DNA of 8,138 bases from Desulfobacterales bacterium. GTDB lineage: Bacteria; Desulfobacterota; Desulfobacteria; Desulfobacterales; BuS5. The DNA lies in NCBI GenBank assembly GCA_016735355.1, contig JAERRQ010000369.1, positions 1 to 8,138 on the forward strand, read 5' to 3'. The notes beneath the pieces were generated by a model. That model ran no database searches. It saw only the letters and a list, made by a program, of their open reading frames with translations, and was not told the DNA's origin. Each line of letters opens with the position of its first letter. The first letter of the stretch is position 1. A program made the translations under genes and the position numbers. This document shows positions 1-5,874 of this stretch, in pieces.

Positions 1-21
1 CTTTTGCCCGATCTCTGCGTC

Positions 22-80
22 AGGCAAAAAATTTAATCCTCGAAATACTTAATGTATTCCTGTGGTTAAATTTTTTGCCT
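22..80. repeat. Nested inverted repeat (hairpin) downstream of the pagL-like gene
   Basis: The outer arms AGGCAAAAAATTTAA (22-36) and TTAAATTTTTTGCCT (66-80) are perfect 15-bp reverse complements. Inside the 29-base loop a second pair, AATAC (44-48) and GTATT (54-58), closes a 5-base loop. GTCA (19-22) and TGAC (85-88) could extend the base with a small bulge. No reading frame explains it. It lies in the 3' flank of the minus-strand gene at 136-747, so it could stabilise or end that transcript, or be one copy of an interspersed hairpin element. The arms are visible directly; the role is unknown. Confidence 0.75.
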
Positions 81-86
81 TTCTTG

Positions 87-128
87 ACCTCGAACAAAAT
101 TGAACATTTTGAAACCGGCTCTCGAGGT
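87..128. repeat. Second nested inverted repeat beside the first
   Basis: Outer arms ACCTCGA (87-93) and TCGAGGT (122-128) are perfect reverse complements. An inner pair, CAAAAT (95-100) and ATTTTG (106-111), closes a 5-base loop TGAAC. The two-tier design copies that of the hairpin at 22-80, and CCTCGAA occurs in both elements (38-44 and 88-94). On the minus strand it lies 8-49 bases beyond the stop codon of the pagL-like gene, so it would be in that mRNA's 3' end. Without a clear U-tract it is not a textbook intrinsic terminator. Confidence 0.6.
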
Positions 129-135
129 ATATATT

Positions 136-747
136 TTAAAACGGGAACCCGGCCCCATAGTAAAACATGAATCCATCATAACCGCCGCCGCCGCCCTTGA
201 TGCCAGCATCTGAAATATGCAAATATCGTACCCCACCCATCATTCGCATATTATTAAAAACTTTCATCGTTCCACCAAAACCCCCGAACAATCGAAAATT
301 AAAATGACGTCTGCCGGAAAAATTGGTGGACTGTTGCTGAAAACCACTGCCGGCGTCAAAATAAATGGACCATATACCATCATTGCTATTGTAGAAATGC
401 TCACGCAATAAAACGTCCAAACCGATAGCAGCTCCATTATCGTCTATTCCGGAGCGAATATATGCGCCCAAAATATCAATGTTGACCGACAGGCGGTCCT
501 GTAGAAAATAGCCATAGCCGACATGCAACGCGGGCATTTCACCCTTACCGCTATCGCCCGCGATAGCAGAGGCATAGGCATGTAATTCTTCAGTTCCTTT
601 GAGGAAGCTGTCTCCCGACCTGTTAACAGGTTTTATATTCTTCGAACTCCCGTGATTCAGTTCTAACAGTTCCGAAGCTCCAATTTCAGAATAAATGAGA
701 CAAAAGATAACGGAAATCATTAAAATTCCAAGGCTTCTTGTCCACAT
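136..747 (-). CDS. PagL-like outer-membrane lipid A deacylase family protein
   Basis: This 203-residue protein starts with a signal peptide (MWTRS, then hydrophobic residues 6-20, probable cleavage after Ala24 in SEIGA). The mature part alternates in the manner of a small beta-barrel, with a GYGYFLQDRLS strand near residue 77 and a C-terminal aromatic residue (Phe203), as outer-membrane proteins have. The strongest clue is RYLHISDAG: His177-x-Ser179 matches the catalytic His-x-Ser of PagL, which removes the 3-O acyl chain of lipid A in the outer leaflet. PagL's third catalytic residue, Glu140, lies 12 residues after its serine; here that place is Asp191 in a Gly-rich loop (GGGGGYDG). Length fits the PagL/acyloxyacyl hydrolase family. 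The start is supported by GGAG six bases upstream (754-757). It is transcribed away from the catabolic operon and probably unrelated to it. It could be a barrel of the same fold without deacylase activity. Confidence 0.65.
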   Translation of the reverse strand: MWTRSLGILMISVIFCLIYSEIGASELLELNHGSSKNIKPVNRSGDSFLKGTEELHAYASAIAGDSGKGEMPALHVGYGYFLQDRLSVNIDILGAYIRSGIDDNGAAIGLDVLLREHFYNSNDGIWSIYFDAGSGFQQQSTNFSGRRHFNFRLFGGFGGTMKVFNNMRMMGGVRYLHISDAGIKGGGGGYDGFMFYYGAGFPF

Positions 748-777
748 GCTTCACTCCACGTTCCTAAAAAATACTTT

Positions 778-806
778 ATCGTATAGCGCTACATAGCGCA
801 GATCAA
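778..806 (-). promoter_or_regulatory. Possible promoter of the pagL-like gene with palindrome in the spacer
   Basis: Read on the minus strand, TTGATC (806-801) and TACGAT (783-778) are separated by 17 bases; each matches the sigma-70 consensus at four of six positions. The spacer contains a perfect inverted repeat, GCGCTA and TAGCGC with two bases between (786-799 on the plus strand), which could be a regulator site. Transcription would start about 25 bases before the ATG at 747. The boxes are weak, so this is a tentative call. Confidence 0.35.
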
Positions 807-861
807 ATTTCACAGTGGATATTCCATCGTTATTTAAATAATATCCCATGTTTCTAATTCT

Positions 862-891
862 TTGACAATATTAATTGTAACGCAATTTATA
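862..891 (+). promoter_or_regulatory. Possible upstream TTGACA box with imperfect inverted repeat
   Basis: A perfect TTGACA (862-867) is followed 18 bases later by only a weak -10 candidate, TTTATA (886-891). ACAAT (865-869) and ATTGT (874-878) form an inverted repeat across it. The octamer TTGACAAT recurs at 928-935 in the better promoter downstream, so this may be a secondary operator or upstream promoter. Evidence is limited to these matches. Confidence 0.25.
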
Positions 892-927
892 ACCTTCCAA
901 GTGTAATTTAAAAAAGAAAAATAGTTA

Positions 928-956
928 TTGACAATTGTCGACAATCGTAATATCTT
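928..956 (+). promoter_or_regulatory. Promoter of the regulator/degradation operon
   Basis: A consensus -35 box TTGACA (928-933) is followed after exactly 17 bases by TATCTT (951-956), which keeps four of six -10 positions. Transcription would begin near 963, giving a leader of about 45 bases before the ATG at 1009. It is the best plus-strand promoter seen in the window, and the nearly gapless gene array suggests that it drives the regulator and at least the first catabolic genes. Confidence 0.65.
934..945. promoter_or_regulatory. Palindromic operator in the promoter spacer (predicted GntR site)
   Basis: ATTGTCGACAAT is a perfect 12-bp palindrome that starts immediately after the -35 box. 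Its core TTGTCGACAA fits the TnGT-N-ACnA form of sites bound by FadR/FCD-subfamily GntR regulators. A protein bound here would block RNA polymerase, so autorepression by the regulator encoded at 1009-1731 is the simplest reading. The overlapping GACAATTGTC (930-939) is also a perfect palindrome, which makes the exact register uncertain. Confidence 0.6.
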
Positions 957-962
957 TTTTTG

Positions 963-977
963 TTGTTAACCTAACAA
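963..977. promoter_or_regulatory. Second operator-like inverted repeat near the transcription start
   Basis: TTGTTAACCTAACAA has perfect 6-bp arms (TTGTTA and TAACAA) around three bases. The nested core GTTAAC (965-970) has the same GT-NN-AC form as GTCGAC (937-942) in the upstream palindrome, 28 bases away. It lies at the predicted transcription start, a common place for a second repressor site. Function is inferred only from form and position. Confidence 0.4.
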
Positions 978-1008
978 TCAATCTTTAATGGCATTATAGA
1001 GTAAAACA

Positions 1009-1731
1009 ATGAAACAGAATACTTTTTCAAAGCCGAGATCCCTTGTTGACCAGATCAAACACGACCTTTGTGCTGCTATTGAAAAAGGCGACCTGTTGCC
1101 AGGCCAGCAATTAAAAGAGGTTGAACTGCAAAAATGGTTCGGTGTCAGCAGGGCACCGATAAGAGAGGCTCTGCGTCTTCTTCAGGGCGATGGTCTGATA
1201 ATAATGGATGACTATAAAAAACGATGCGTCAGAAGAATAACAAAAAAGGATATTGAAGAAATTTTCCCTGTCATGGCATGTCTTGAAGGGCTGGCAGCAG
1301 GTTGCGCAGCATCAAAAATCACAATGGAACAGATCAATGAGTTAACCGGTATAAACTTGAAAATGGTGGCGGCCCATAAAGAAAAAAAATATAAATTATG
1401 TACCAGGCTCAACTATGAATTCCACAGCCTGATAATTAATATAGTAGACAACCAGGCCCTTAACCGGGCGATGAGGTCATTGACAAAGGGATCAATATGG
1501 CTTTGGATCACTAATTGTTATTATGAAAGAGAAGACTCAACCCTTCTGTCAATTTCAGAACATAACAGCATCATAACGGCCCTGAACGAGAGAAACAGCA
1601 AAAAAGCGGATCAGGAGGCACGCAACCATATAGATCAAGCTTATCAACGATCACTGCGATTTGCTATATTTGATAATGAAGGTGATTATGTTTTGCCAAT
1701 CCTTTCAAACGATAAAGAGGTAATCAAATAA
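1009..1731 (+). CDS. GntR-family transcriptional regulator, FCD (FadR-type) subfamily
   Basis: The 240-residue protein has an N-terminal winged helix-turn-helix (about residues 8-75; recognition region GVSRAPIREALRLLQGDGLI at 45-64, typical of GntR proteins) and an all-helical FCD ligand domain (about 80-220). FCD domains often bind a metal through Asp-x3-His plus two more His. Here His139, His185 and His207 are in place, but the Asp is Asn135 (NYEFH). FCD regulators usually respond to organic acids or acyl-CoAs and repress adjacent catabolic genes. The ATG is preceded by a weak AGAG at 998-1001; an upstream ATG at 988 meets a stop after three codons. The stop overlaps the next gene's start (TAATG), implying translational coupling. 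The likely effector is the substrate, or a CoA intermediate, of this operon; its identity cannot be read from sequence. Confidence 0.93.
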   Translation: MKQNTFSKPRSLVDQIKHDLCAAIEKGDLLPGQQLKEVELQKWFGVSRAPIREALRLLQGDGLIIMDDYKKRCVRRITKKDIEEIFPVMACLEGLAAGCAASKITMEQINELTGINLKMVAAHKEKKYKLCTRLNYEFHSLIINIVDNQALNRAMRSLTKGSIWLWITNCYYEREDSTLLSISEHNSIITALNERNSKKADQEARNHIDQAYQRSLRFAIFDNEGDYVLPILSNDKEVIK

Positions 1732-2900
1732 TGGGGTATGCATTTTTGAAGAACGTTAGTGTTTTAGATTGTTCCACACTTATTCCGGGACCTTACTGCA
1801 CCATGATACTGGCAGAAATGGGGGCGGAAGTAATCAAAGTAGAACGGGCCGTAACGGGAGATGGAATGAGGGATGTCATACCAGGCTGTTTCGACTATCT
1901 CAACGGTAACAAGAGGTTTATAACTCTTAATCTCAAGCATGAAAAAGGGATAAAGCTATTCATGAAAATTGCGGAGAAAGTCGATGTAATAGTTGAGGGT
2001 TTCAGACCGGGTACTGCTAAACGTCTCGGAATAGACTTCGATTCCGTAAAAAAAATCAATCCTTCAATTATATACTGTGCTATTTCAGGCTATGGGCAGA
2101 CCGGACCGTACACCAATCTGCCGAGTCATGATATCAATTATCAGGGCTTGTCCGGACTGCTAAGTCTGTCCGGCGATCCTGAGGCCGGGCCGGAATTTCC
2201 GGACGGTTTCCAGGTTGCTGATTTAAGCGCTTCCATGTTTGCCCTGACCTCTATTTTGGCGGCCTTGAACGGGAAGGCAGCCCGAATGAAGACAGGGCAG
2301 CCGGATCCGATTTACCTTGATATATCCATTTCCGAAACTCTGGCGATGTGGATGATGCCGCGTTATTTTGAATATAAAGGCTGGAACAGGCCCCCAAAAT
2401 CAAAATTTATGGGTCGCGGACCGTACGGAGTCTTTAAAACAAAAGATAAAAAATATATAACCATTGGTGTTGTTGAAAATCATTTTTGGTTGAACCTTTG
2501 CAAAGTTCTCGGTCTCGATGATCTGGCTTCTGATCAATCTCTAAACACTTGGCATGCCAGAAATCAGGCCAGGGAAAAAATAGTGCCCAGGCTTAAAGAA
2601 GCCATCAAACAGCAGGATTCGGAATACTGGCTCAAAGTGTTAACCGAAGCCGATGTACCTGCAGCTCCGGTAAACGATTTTGAGGACTGGATGGATAACC
2701 CGCAATTTAAATATAGAAAATTTATCCCCGGCGAAGCTGATAACAAAAGGTTCAGGAGGTTTCCTGTTGATAATTTAATTAACGCTGACAGTAATGAATC
2801 GGTAAAAGCCGAGCCCGGCAAGGATAATAGTACAATCTTCTCAAAGTTAGGCTTAAGTCAAAAAGAGATTGATATATTAAAAAAAGAAAAAGCAATATAA
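1731..2900 (+). CDS. Family III CoA-transferase / alpha-methylacyl-CoA racemase family protein
   Basis: The 389-residue protein belongs to the CaiB/BaiF family: LIPGPYCTMILAEMGAEVIKVE at the N-terminus (17-38), LNGNKRFITLNLK (57-69), EGFRPGTAKRLGID (89-102) and SGYGQTGPY (119-127). Members either transfer CoA between carboxylates through a catalytic Asp or, as in alpha-methylacyl-CoA racemase, invert the alpha carbon. This protein has SHDINYQGLSG with His133, then Asp164 (QVADLSAS) and Glu249 (GVVENHFW). These align, with almost the same spacing, with His126, Asp156 and Glu241 of the mycobacterial racemase. The glycine-rich GGGGQ loop of formyl-CoA transferase is not seen. I therefore lean towards a racemase/epimerase, but an activating CoA-transferase, as in the bbs toluene pathway, remains possible. 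It overlaps the regulator by one base; AGAGG at 1716-1720 is the likely ribosome site. Confidence 0.85.
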   Translation: MGYAFLKNVSVLDCSTLIPGPYCTMILAEMGAEVIKVERAVTGDGMRDVIPGCFDYLNGNKRFITLNLKHEKGIKLFMKIAEKVDVIVEGFRPGTAKRLGIDFDSVKKINPSIIYCAISGYGQTGPYTNLPSHDINYQGLSGLLSLSGDPEAGPEFPDGFQVADLSASMFALTSILAALNGKAARMKTGQPDPIYLDISISETLAMWMMPRYFEYKGWNRPPKSKFMGRGPYGVFKTKDKKYITIGVVENHFWLNLCKVLGLDDLASDQSLNTWHARNQAREKIVPRLKEAIKQQDSEYWLKVLTEADVPAAPVNDFEDWMDNPQFKYRKFIPGEADNKRFRRFPVDNLINADSNESVKAEPGKDNSTIFSKLGLSQKEIDILKKEKAI

Positions 2901-2915
2901 GGATTCCACAAAAAA

Positions 2916-4067
2916 ATGGATTTTAAGCTTACCCAGGAAGAGAGGATATTAAGGGATTCATTAAGGGATTTTCTCAAAAAAGAGATCGCTCCTCTTGTGG
3001 AAGAATACGAATTTGAACAAAAATATTTTACAAAAAAAATCTTCAAAAAGCTTGATACCTTCGGCTACGCAGCTGCGCTGATTCCCGAAGATCATGGCGG
3101 TCTCGGGCTCGGATTTATAAGCTATTCGATTATGGTGGAACAGCTTGCAAAGGTATGGGGGGCGCTCAGATCAATGGTTACCTCAAGCGGGTTGGCAACA
3201 AGACTGATTTCAAGAATAGGGACTAAAGAGCAGAGAGATAAATTCCTGCCTCGTTTATTAAGCATGGACGAGATCGCCTGTTTTGCATTAACGGAACCGA
3301 ATGCCGGATCTGATGCCGGCGCTATAGAAACGGAAGCAGTCCGTGACGGCGATTACTATATATTGAACGGAACCAAAACCCTTATTACCGGCGGAAGTAT
3401 AGCGGATCTATTATGTGTATACGCCACAGTGGACCCCGCAAAAAAAGGCAAGGGGGTTACCGCATTTCTTGTAAAAAAAGATGAGTCGGAATTCCTGACC
3501 AACGATATACGCAAAATGGGAAACCGTTCATGCCCTCTTTCGGAAATAGTATTAAAAGACTGCCGGGTTCCGGTGAAAAATCGACTTGGTGAGGAAGGAG
3601 AAGGCCTCAAGATTGCTCTCGGCGGGCTGAATGTGGGGAGGGTAACGGTAACATTCGGGGTAATAGGCGTTGCCCAGGCCGCTCTTGAAGCAGCAATCAG
3701 CTATGCCAAAACACGGTATCAGTTCGGAAAACCGATCGGGAGTTTTCAACTGGTTCAGGAACTGATCGTGGATATGGCTTTAAAGGTCGATACCGCCAGA
3801 ATACTCGGCTATCGTGTGGCAACAATGCTCGATGAAGGGACTGAGTGCCGGCGGGAAGCATCATTTGCAAAACTTTATGCAACCGAGGCGGCCGTTGATA
3901 TAACTTCCAGTGCCATTCAGGTGCACGGAGGATACGGATACACAGAAGAATATCCTGTTGAAAGATATTATCGAGATGTCAGACATCTTACAATGGCCGA
4001 AGGAACCACCCAGGTACAAAAATTAATCATCGGCCGTGATATTCTAAAGCTGTCAGCCATCAGATAA
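2916..4067 (+). CDS. Acyl-CoA dehydrogenase (first of two)
   Basis: This 383-residue flavoenzyme has the three parts of the family: an N-terminal helical domain (1-120), a middle beta domain starting with CFALTEPNAGSD (122-133) and a C-terminal helical domain with RYQFGKPIGSFQLVQ (267-281) and QVHGGYGYTEEYPVERYYRD (335-354). The catalytic base is Glu362 in MAEGTTQVQ. It should desaturate an acyl-CoA at C2-C3 and pass electrons to ETF, which is not encoded here. Cyclohex-1-ene-carboxyl-CoA dehydrogenases that perform 1,4-elimination are, as I recall, altered at this Glu, so an ordinary 1,2-dehydrogenation is more likely. The gene begins 15 bases after its upstream neighbour, whose stop codon is overlapped by the AAGGA ribosome site at 2899-2903. 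In an alicyclic pathway it would make the cyclic enoyl-CoA. Family certain, substrate unknown. Confidence 0.92.
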   Translation: MDFKLTQEERILRDSLRDFLKKEIAPLVEEYEFEQKYFTKKIFKKLDTFGYAAALIPEDHGGLGLGFISYSIMVEQLAKVWGALRSMVTSSGLATRLISRIGTKEQRDKFLPRLLSMDEIACFALTEPNAGSDAGAIETEAVRDGDYYILNGTKTLITGGSIADLLCVYATVDPAKKGKGVTAFLVKKDESEFLTNDIRKMGNRSCPLSEIVLKDCRVPVKNRLGEEGEGLKIALGGLNVGRVTVTFGVIGVAQAALEAAISYAKTRYQFGKPIGSFQLVQELIVDMALKVDTARILGYRVATMLDEGTECRREASFAKLYATEAAVDITSSAIQVHGGYGYTEEYPVERYYRDVRHLTMAEGTTQVQKLIIGRDILKLSAIR

Positions 4068-4160
4068 CATCGTTTTGGAAATACAACTGCAAGTTTTAAT
4101 TTTTAAGAAATACACCACCTAACACCTGAAACTTTATCTTAATCTTTCGGAGGCAGACAT

Positions 4161-4955
4161 ATGGATTTTAGTGAAATCATTTATCAAAAAAATAACGGGG
4201 TAGCAAAAGTAATTATTAACAGGCCTGAAAGGTACAATGCATTTACATCACTGACCCTGGTGGAAATGTTTCACGCTTTTCGGGATGCATGGGCGGATAA
4301 AAGCATAGGAGTTGTTGTTCTGACCGGGACCGGCAATAAAGCATTCTGCACCGGTGGAGATCAGAAAACCAAAGATGATTCCGGATACGGAAAAGGTGAA
4401 GCAAAATTTGATCTCCTTGATGCCCACGGGCAGTTAATCGAGGTAATCAGGGCTATCCCGAAACCTGTAATTGCCATGGTAAACGGTTTTGCCATAGGCG
4501 GAGGGAACGTCCTGCAAGTGGTCTGCGATTTAACCATTGCCTCCGATAACGCTAAATTCGGCCAGGCCGGTCCAAGGGTCGGAAGCTTTGACGCAGGTTT
4601 CGGAACCGTATTTCTTGCACGACTGGTCGGGGAAAGAAAAGCTCGTGAAATCTGGTATCTCTGCCGTCAATATACAGCGCAGGAAGCTCTTGAGATGGGT
4701 CTGGTGAACAAGGTTGTAGCCCAGGCGGAACTTGAGCAGGAGGTAGAAACCTGGTGCCGGGAAATTCTTCAAAAAGCGCCTACTTCCATATCATATGTTA
4801 AAGCTTCGTTTAATGCCGATACCGATCATATCAACGGATTGAATGCAATGTCCAAGCACGCGGTAAATCTTTTTTATACAACCGATGAAGCACACGAAGG
4901 TGTTCAGGCTTTCCTGGAAAAAAGACCGCCCGAATTCAGCAAATATCGGGGATAG
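4161..4955 (+). CDS. BadI/MenB-type crotonase, probable 2-ketocyclohexanecarboxyl-CoA hydrolase-like ring-cleaving enzyme
   Basis: The 264-residue protein is a crotonase of the MenB/BadI branch rather than an ordinary enoyl-CoA hydratase. Oxyanion-hole segments are CTGGDQ (63-68) and AIGGGN (111-116). Where hydratases have FGQPE with a catalytic Glu, it reads FGQAGPRVGSFDAGFG (133-148) with Asp144, then VGERKAREIWYLC (156-168) and the C-terminal LFYTTDEAHEGVQAFLEKR (237-255) with Tyr239, all hallmarks of this branch. BadI hydrolyses the ring of 2-ketocyclohexanecarboxyl-CoA to pimelyl-CoA by a reverse Dieckmann reaction; MenB does the forward ring closure in menaquinone synthesis. The short N-terminus matches BadI (about 260 residues) rather than the longer E. 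coli MenB, no men genes are nearby, and a BadH-like gene follows, so BadI-like ring cleavage is favoured. A strong GGAGG (4149-4153) sits seven bases before the ATG. The exact ring substrate is not known. Confidence 0.8.
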   Translation: MDFSEIIYQKNNGVAKVIINRPERYNAFTSLTLVEMFHAFRDAWADKSIGVVVLTGTGNKAFCTGGDQKTKDDSGYGKGEAKFDLLDAHGQLIEVIRAIPKPVIAMVNGFAIGGGNVLQVVCDLTIASDNAKFGQAGPRVGSFDAGFGTVFLARLVGERKAREIWYLCRQYTAQEALEMGLVNKVVAQAELEQEVETWCREILQKAPTSISYVKASFNADTDHINGLNAMSKHAVNLFYTTDEAHEGVQAFLEKRPPEFSKYRG

Positions 4956-5028
4956 TAGGGGCACGATGCCTCGTGCCCGATATGAAATTGTTTAGTAAGG
5001 GCACGATGCCTCGTGCCCCTATATGAAA
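4954..5028 (+). repeat. Two tandem copies of a GC-rich hairpin repeat
   Basis: GGGCACGA-TGCC-TCGTGCCC occurs at 4959-4978 and again at 4999-5018: a perfect 8-bp stem with a 4-base loop, at a 40-base period. The direct repeat is longer than the stem: AGTA precedes both copies and ATATGAAA follows both, with one substitution before the stem and a substitution/one-base indel after it (copies 4954-4987 and 4994-5028). The first copy begins inside the stop codon of the crotonase gene. There is no U-tract, so these are not intrinsic terminators. In the polycistronic mRNA they would be two adjacent stable hairpins, possibly protecting or separating segments of the message, or REP-type mobile elements. 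Confidence 0.85.
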
Positions 5029-5050
5029 CCTTTGAAACAGGAGGAAGAAA

Positions 5051-5842
5051 ATGGATTTAGGATTAGCAGGCAAAACAGTTATCGTCACAGGCGGCGGTTC
5101 TAATATCGGTCGTTCCATTTGTCATAATTTTGCAAAAGAAGAAGTGAAACTGGTAATTGCCGAACTTGATGAGACTCAAGGCGGAAAAGTTGAAGAAGAA
5201 GTAAAAAAATTAGGCACAGAAGCAATTTTTGTCAAGACTGATATCTCCGACCATCTCCAGGTTGAAGATATGGTCAAAAAAGGAATAGACCAATTCGGCC
5301 AGGTTGATATACTTATCAACAATGTGGGCTGGAACGTGGATCAGCTTTTTATGGAAGAAACCAGGGAAAAATGGGAGAAAATAGTGGCCATCAACTTTTG
5401 GGGGCCATTAAACTGCACCAGGGCGGTTCTTGATCATATGGTGGAACGTAAAAAGGGCGTGATTGTAAATATAGGATCCGACGCAGGTAGAATGGGCGAA
5501 TTCAGGGAAGCTGTTTACGGTGCCTGTAAAGGCGGCACAATTGCGTTTACCAAGGCTATCGCCAGGGAAGTCGGCAAATTCGGTATCCGGGTAAATGTAG
5601 TATGCCCCGGCCTTACGGTTCCGGAAAGTGAAGACCATATCGGCAAGGATAGTCTATGGGCCGGAGATATGATGAAAATTTTTACACCCGAGGCCCAGGC
5701 CAGGGCTGCCAAAGCCTACCCCTTGCGCAAACTCGGCAAACCCGATGAAATTGCTCAAACCGTTCTTTTCATGGCATCAGACTGCGCCGGTCATATCACC
5801 GGTCAGACGCTTAGCGTCAGTGGCGGATATACAATGATGTAG
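5051..5842 (+). CDS. Short-chain dehydrogenase, BadH-like (beta-hydroxyacyl-CoA dehydrogenase)
   Basis: The 263-residue protein is a classical SDR. The nucleotide-binding motif is TGGGSNIG (13-20), with Asn18 where Gly is usual. Glu38 at the end of the second beta strand favours NAD over NADP. NNVG (90-93), Asn115, Ser143, Tyr156 and Lys160 (YGACK) complete the catalytic set, and ITGQTLSVSGGYTM closes the sequence. NVGW, SDAGRMGEFREAVYGACKGG (143-162) and the SVSGG end resemble 2-hydroxycyclohexanecarboxyl-CoA dehydrogenase (BadH) as I remember it, so oxidation of a cyclic beta-hydroxyacyl-CoA to the beta-keto ester used by the neighbouring BadI-like enzyme is the natural role. Other possibilities are a BbsC/BbsD-type or FabG-type dehydrogenase. 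AGGAGG (5039-5044) lies six bases before the start. Its separation from the crotonase gene by the tandem hairpins may allow different expression. Confidence 0.85.
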   Translation: MDLGLAGKTVIVTGGGSNIGRSICHNFAKEEVKLVIAELDETQGGKVEEEVKKLGTEAIFVKTDISDHLQVEDMVKKGIDQFGQVDILINNVGWNVDQLFMEETREKWEKIVAINFWGPLNCTRAVLDHMVERKKGVIVNIGSDAGRMGEFREAVYGACKGGTIAFTKAIAREVGKFGIRVNVVCPGLTVPESEDHIGKDSLWAGDMMKIFTPEAQARAAKAYPLRKLGKPDEIAQTVLFMASDCAGHITGQTLSVSGGYTMM

Positions 5843-5874
5843 AAAAATATTGTTACAAAAAGGGAGAGTTAAGG

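Noticed and set aside
217..411. 64-codon plus-strand open frame inside the pagL-like gene
   Set aside because: It is antisense to a frame with a signal peptide, ribosome site and catalytic motif, and has no supporting features of its own.
988..999. Upstream ATG as an earlier regulator start or leader peptide
   Set aside because: The frame is ATG GCA TTA TAG, ending after three codons, with no ribosome site in front.
4068..4160. Internal promoter or terminator in the 93-base gap before the crotonase gene
   Set aside because: The gap is AT-rich, but I see no good stem-loop with a T-run and no paired -35/-10 boxes; only the GGAGG ribosome site is convincing.
4161..4955. MenB (naphthoyl-CoA synthase) for menaquinone biosynthesis
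   Set aside because: The active-site loops are shared with MenB, but the short N-terminus fits BadI, no other men gene is present, and BadH-like and acyl-CoA dehydrogenase genes surround it. Kept only as an alternative.
4959..5018. CRISPR array or intrinsic terminators
   Set aside because: Only two repeat copies with a spacer of about 20 bases between stems, no cas genes, and no U-tract after either stem; the operon appears to continue with a strong ribosome site just after.
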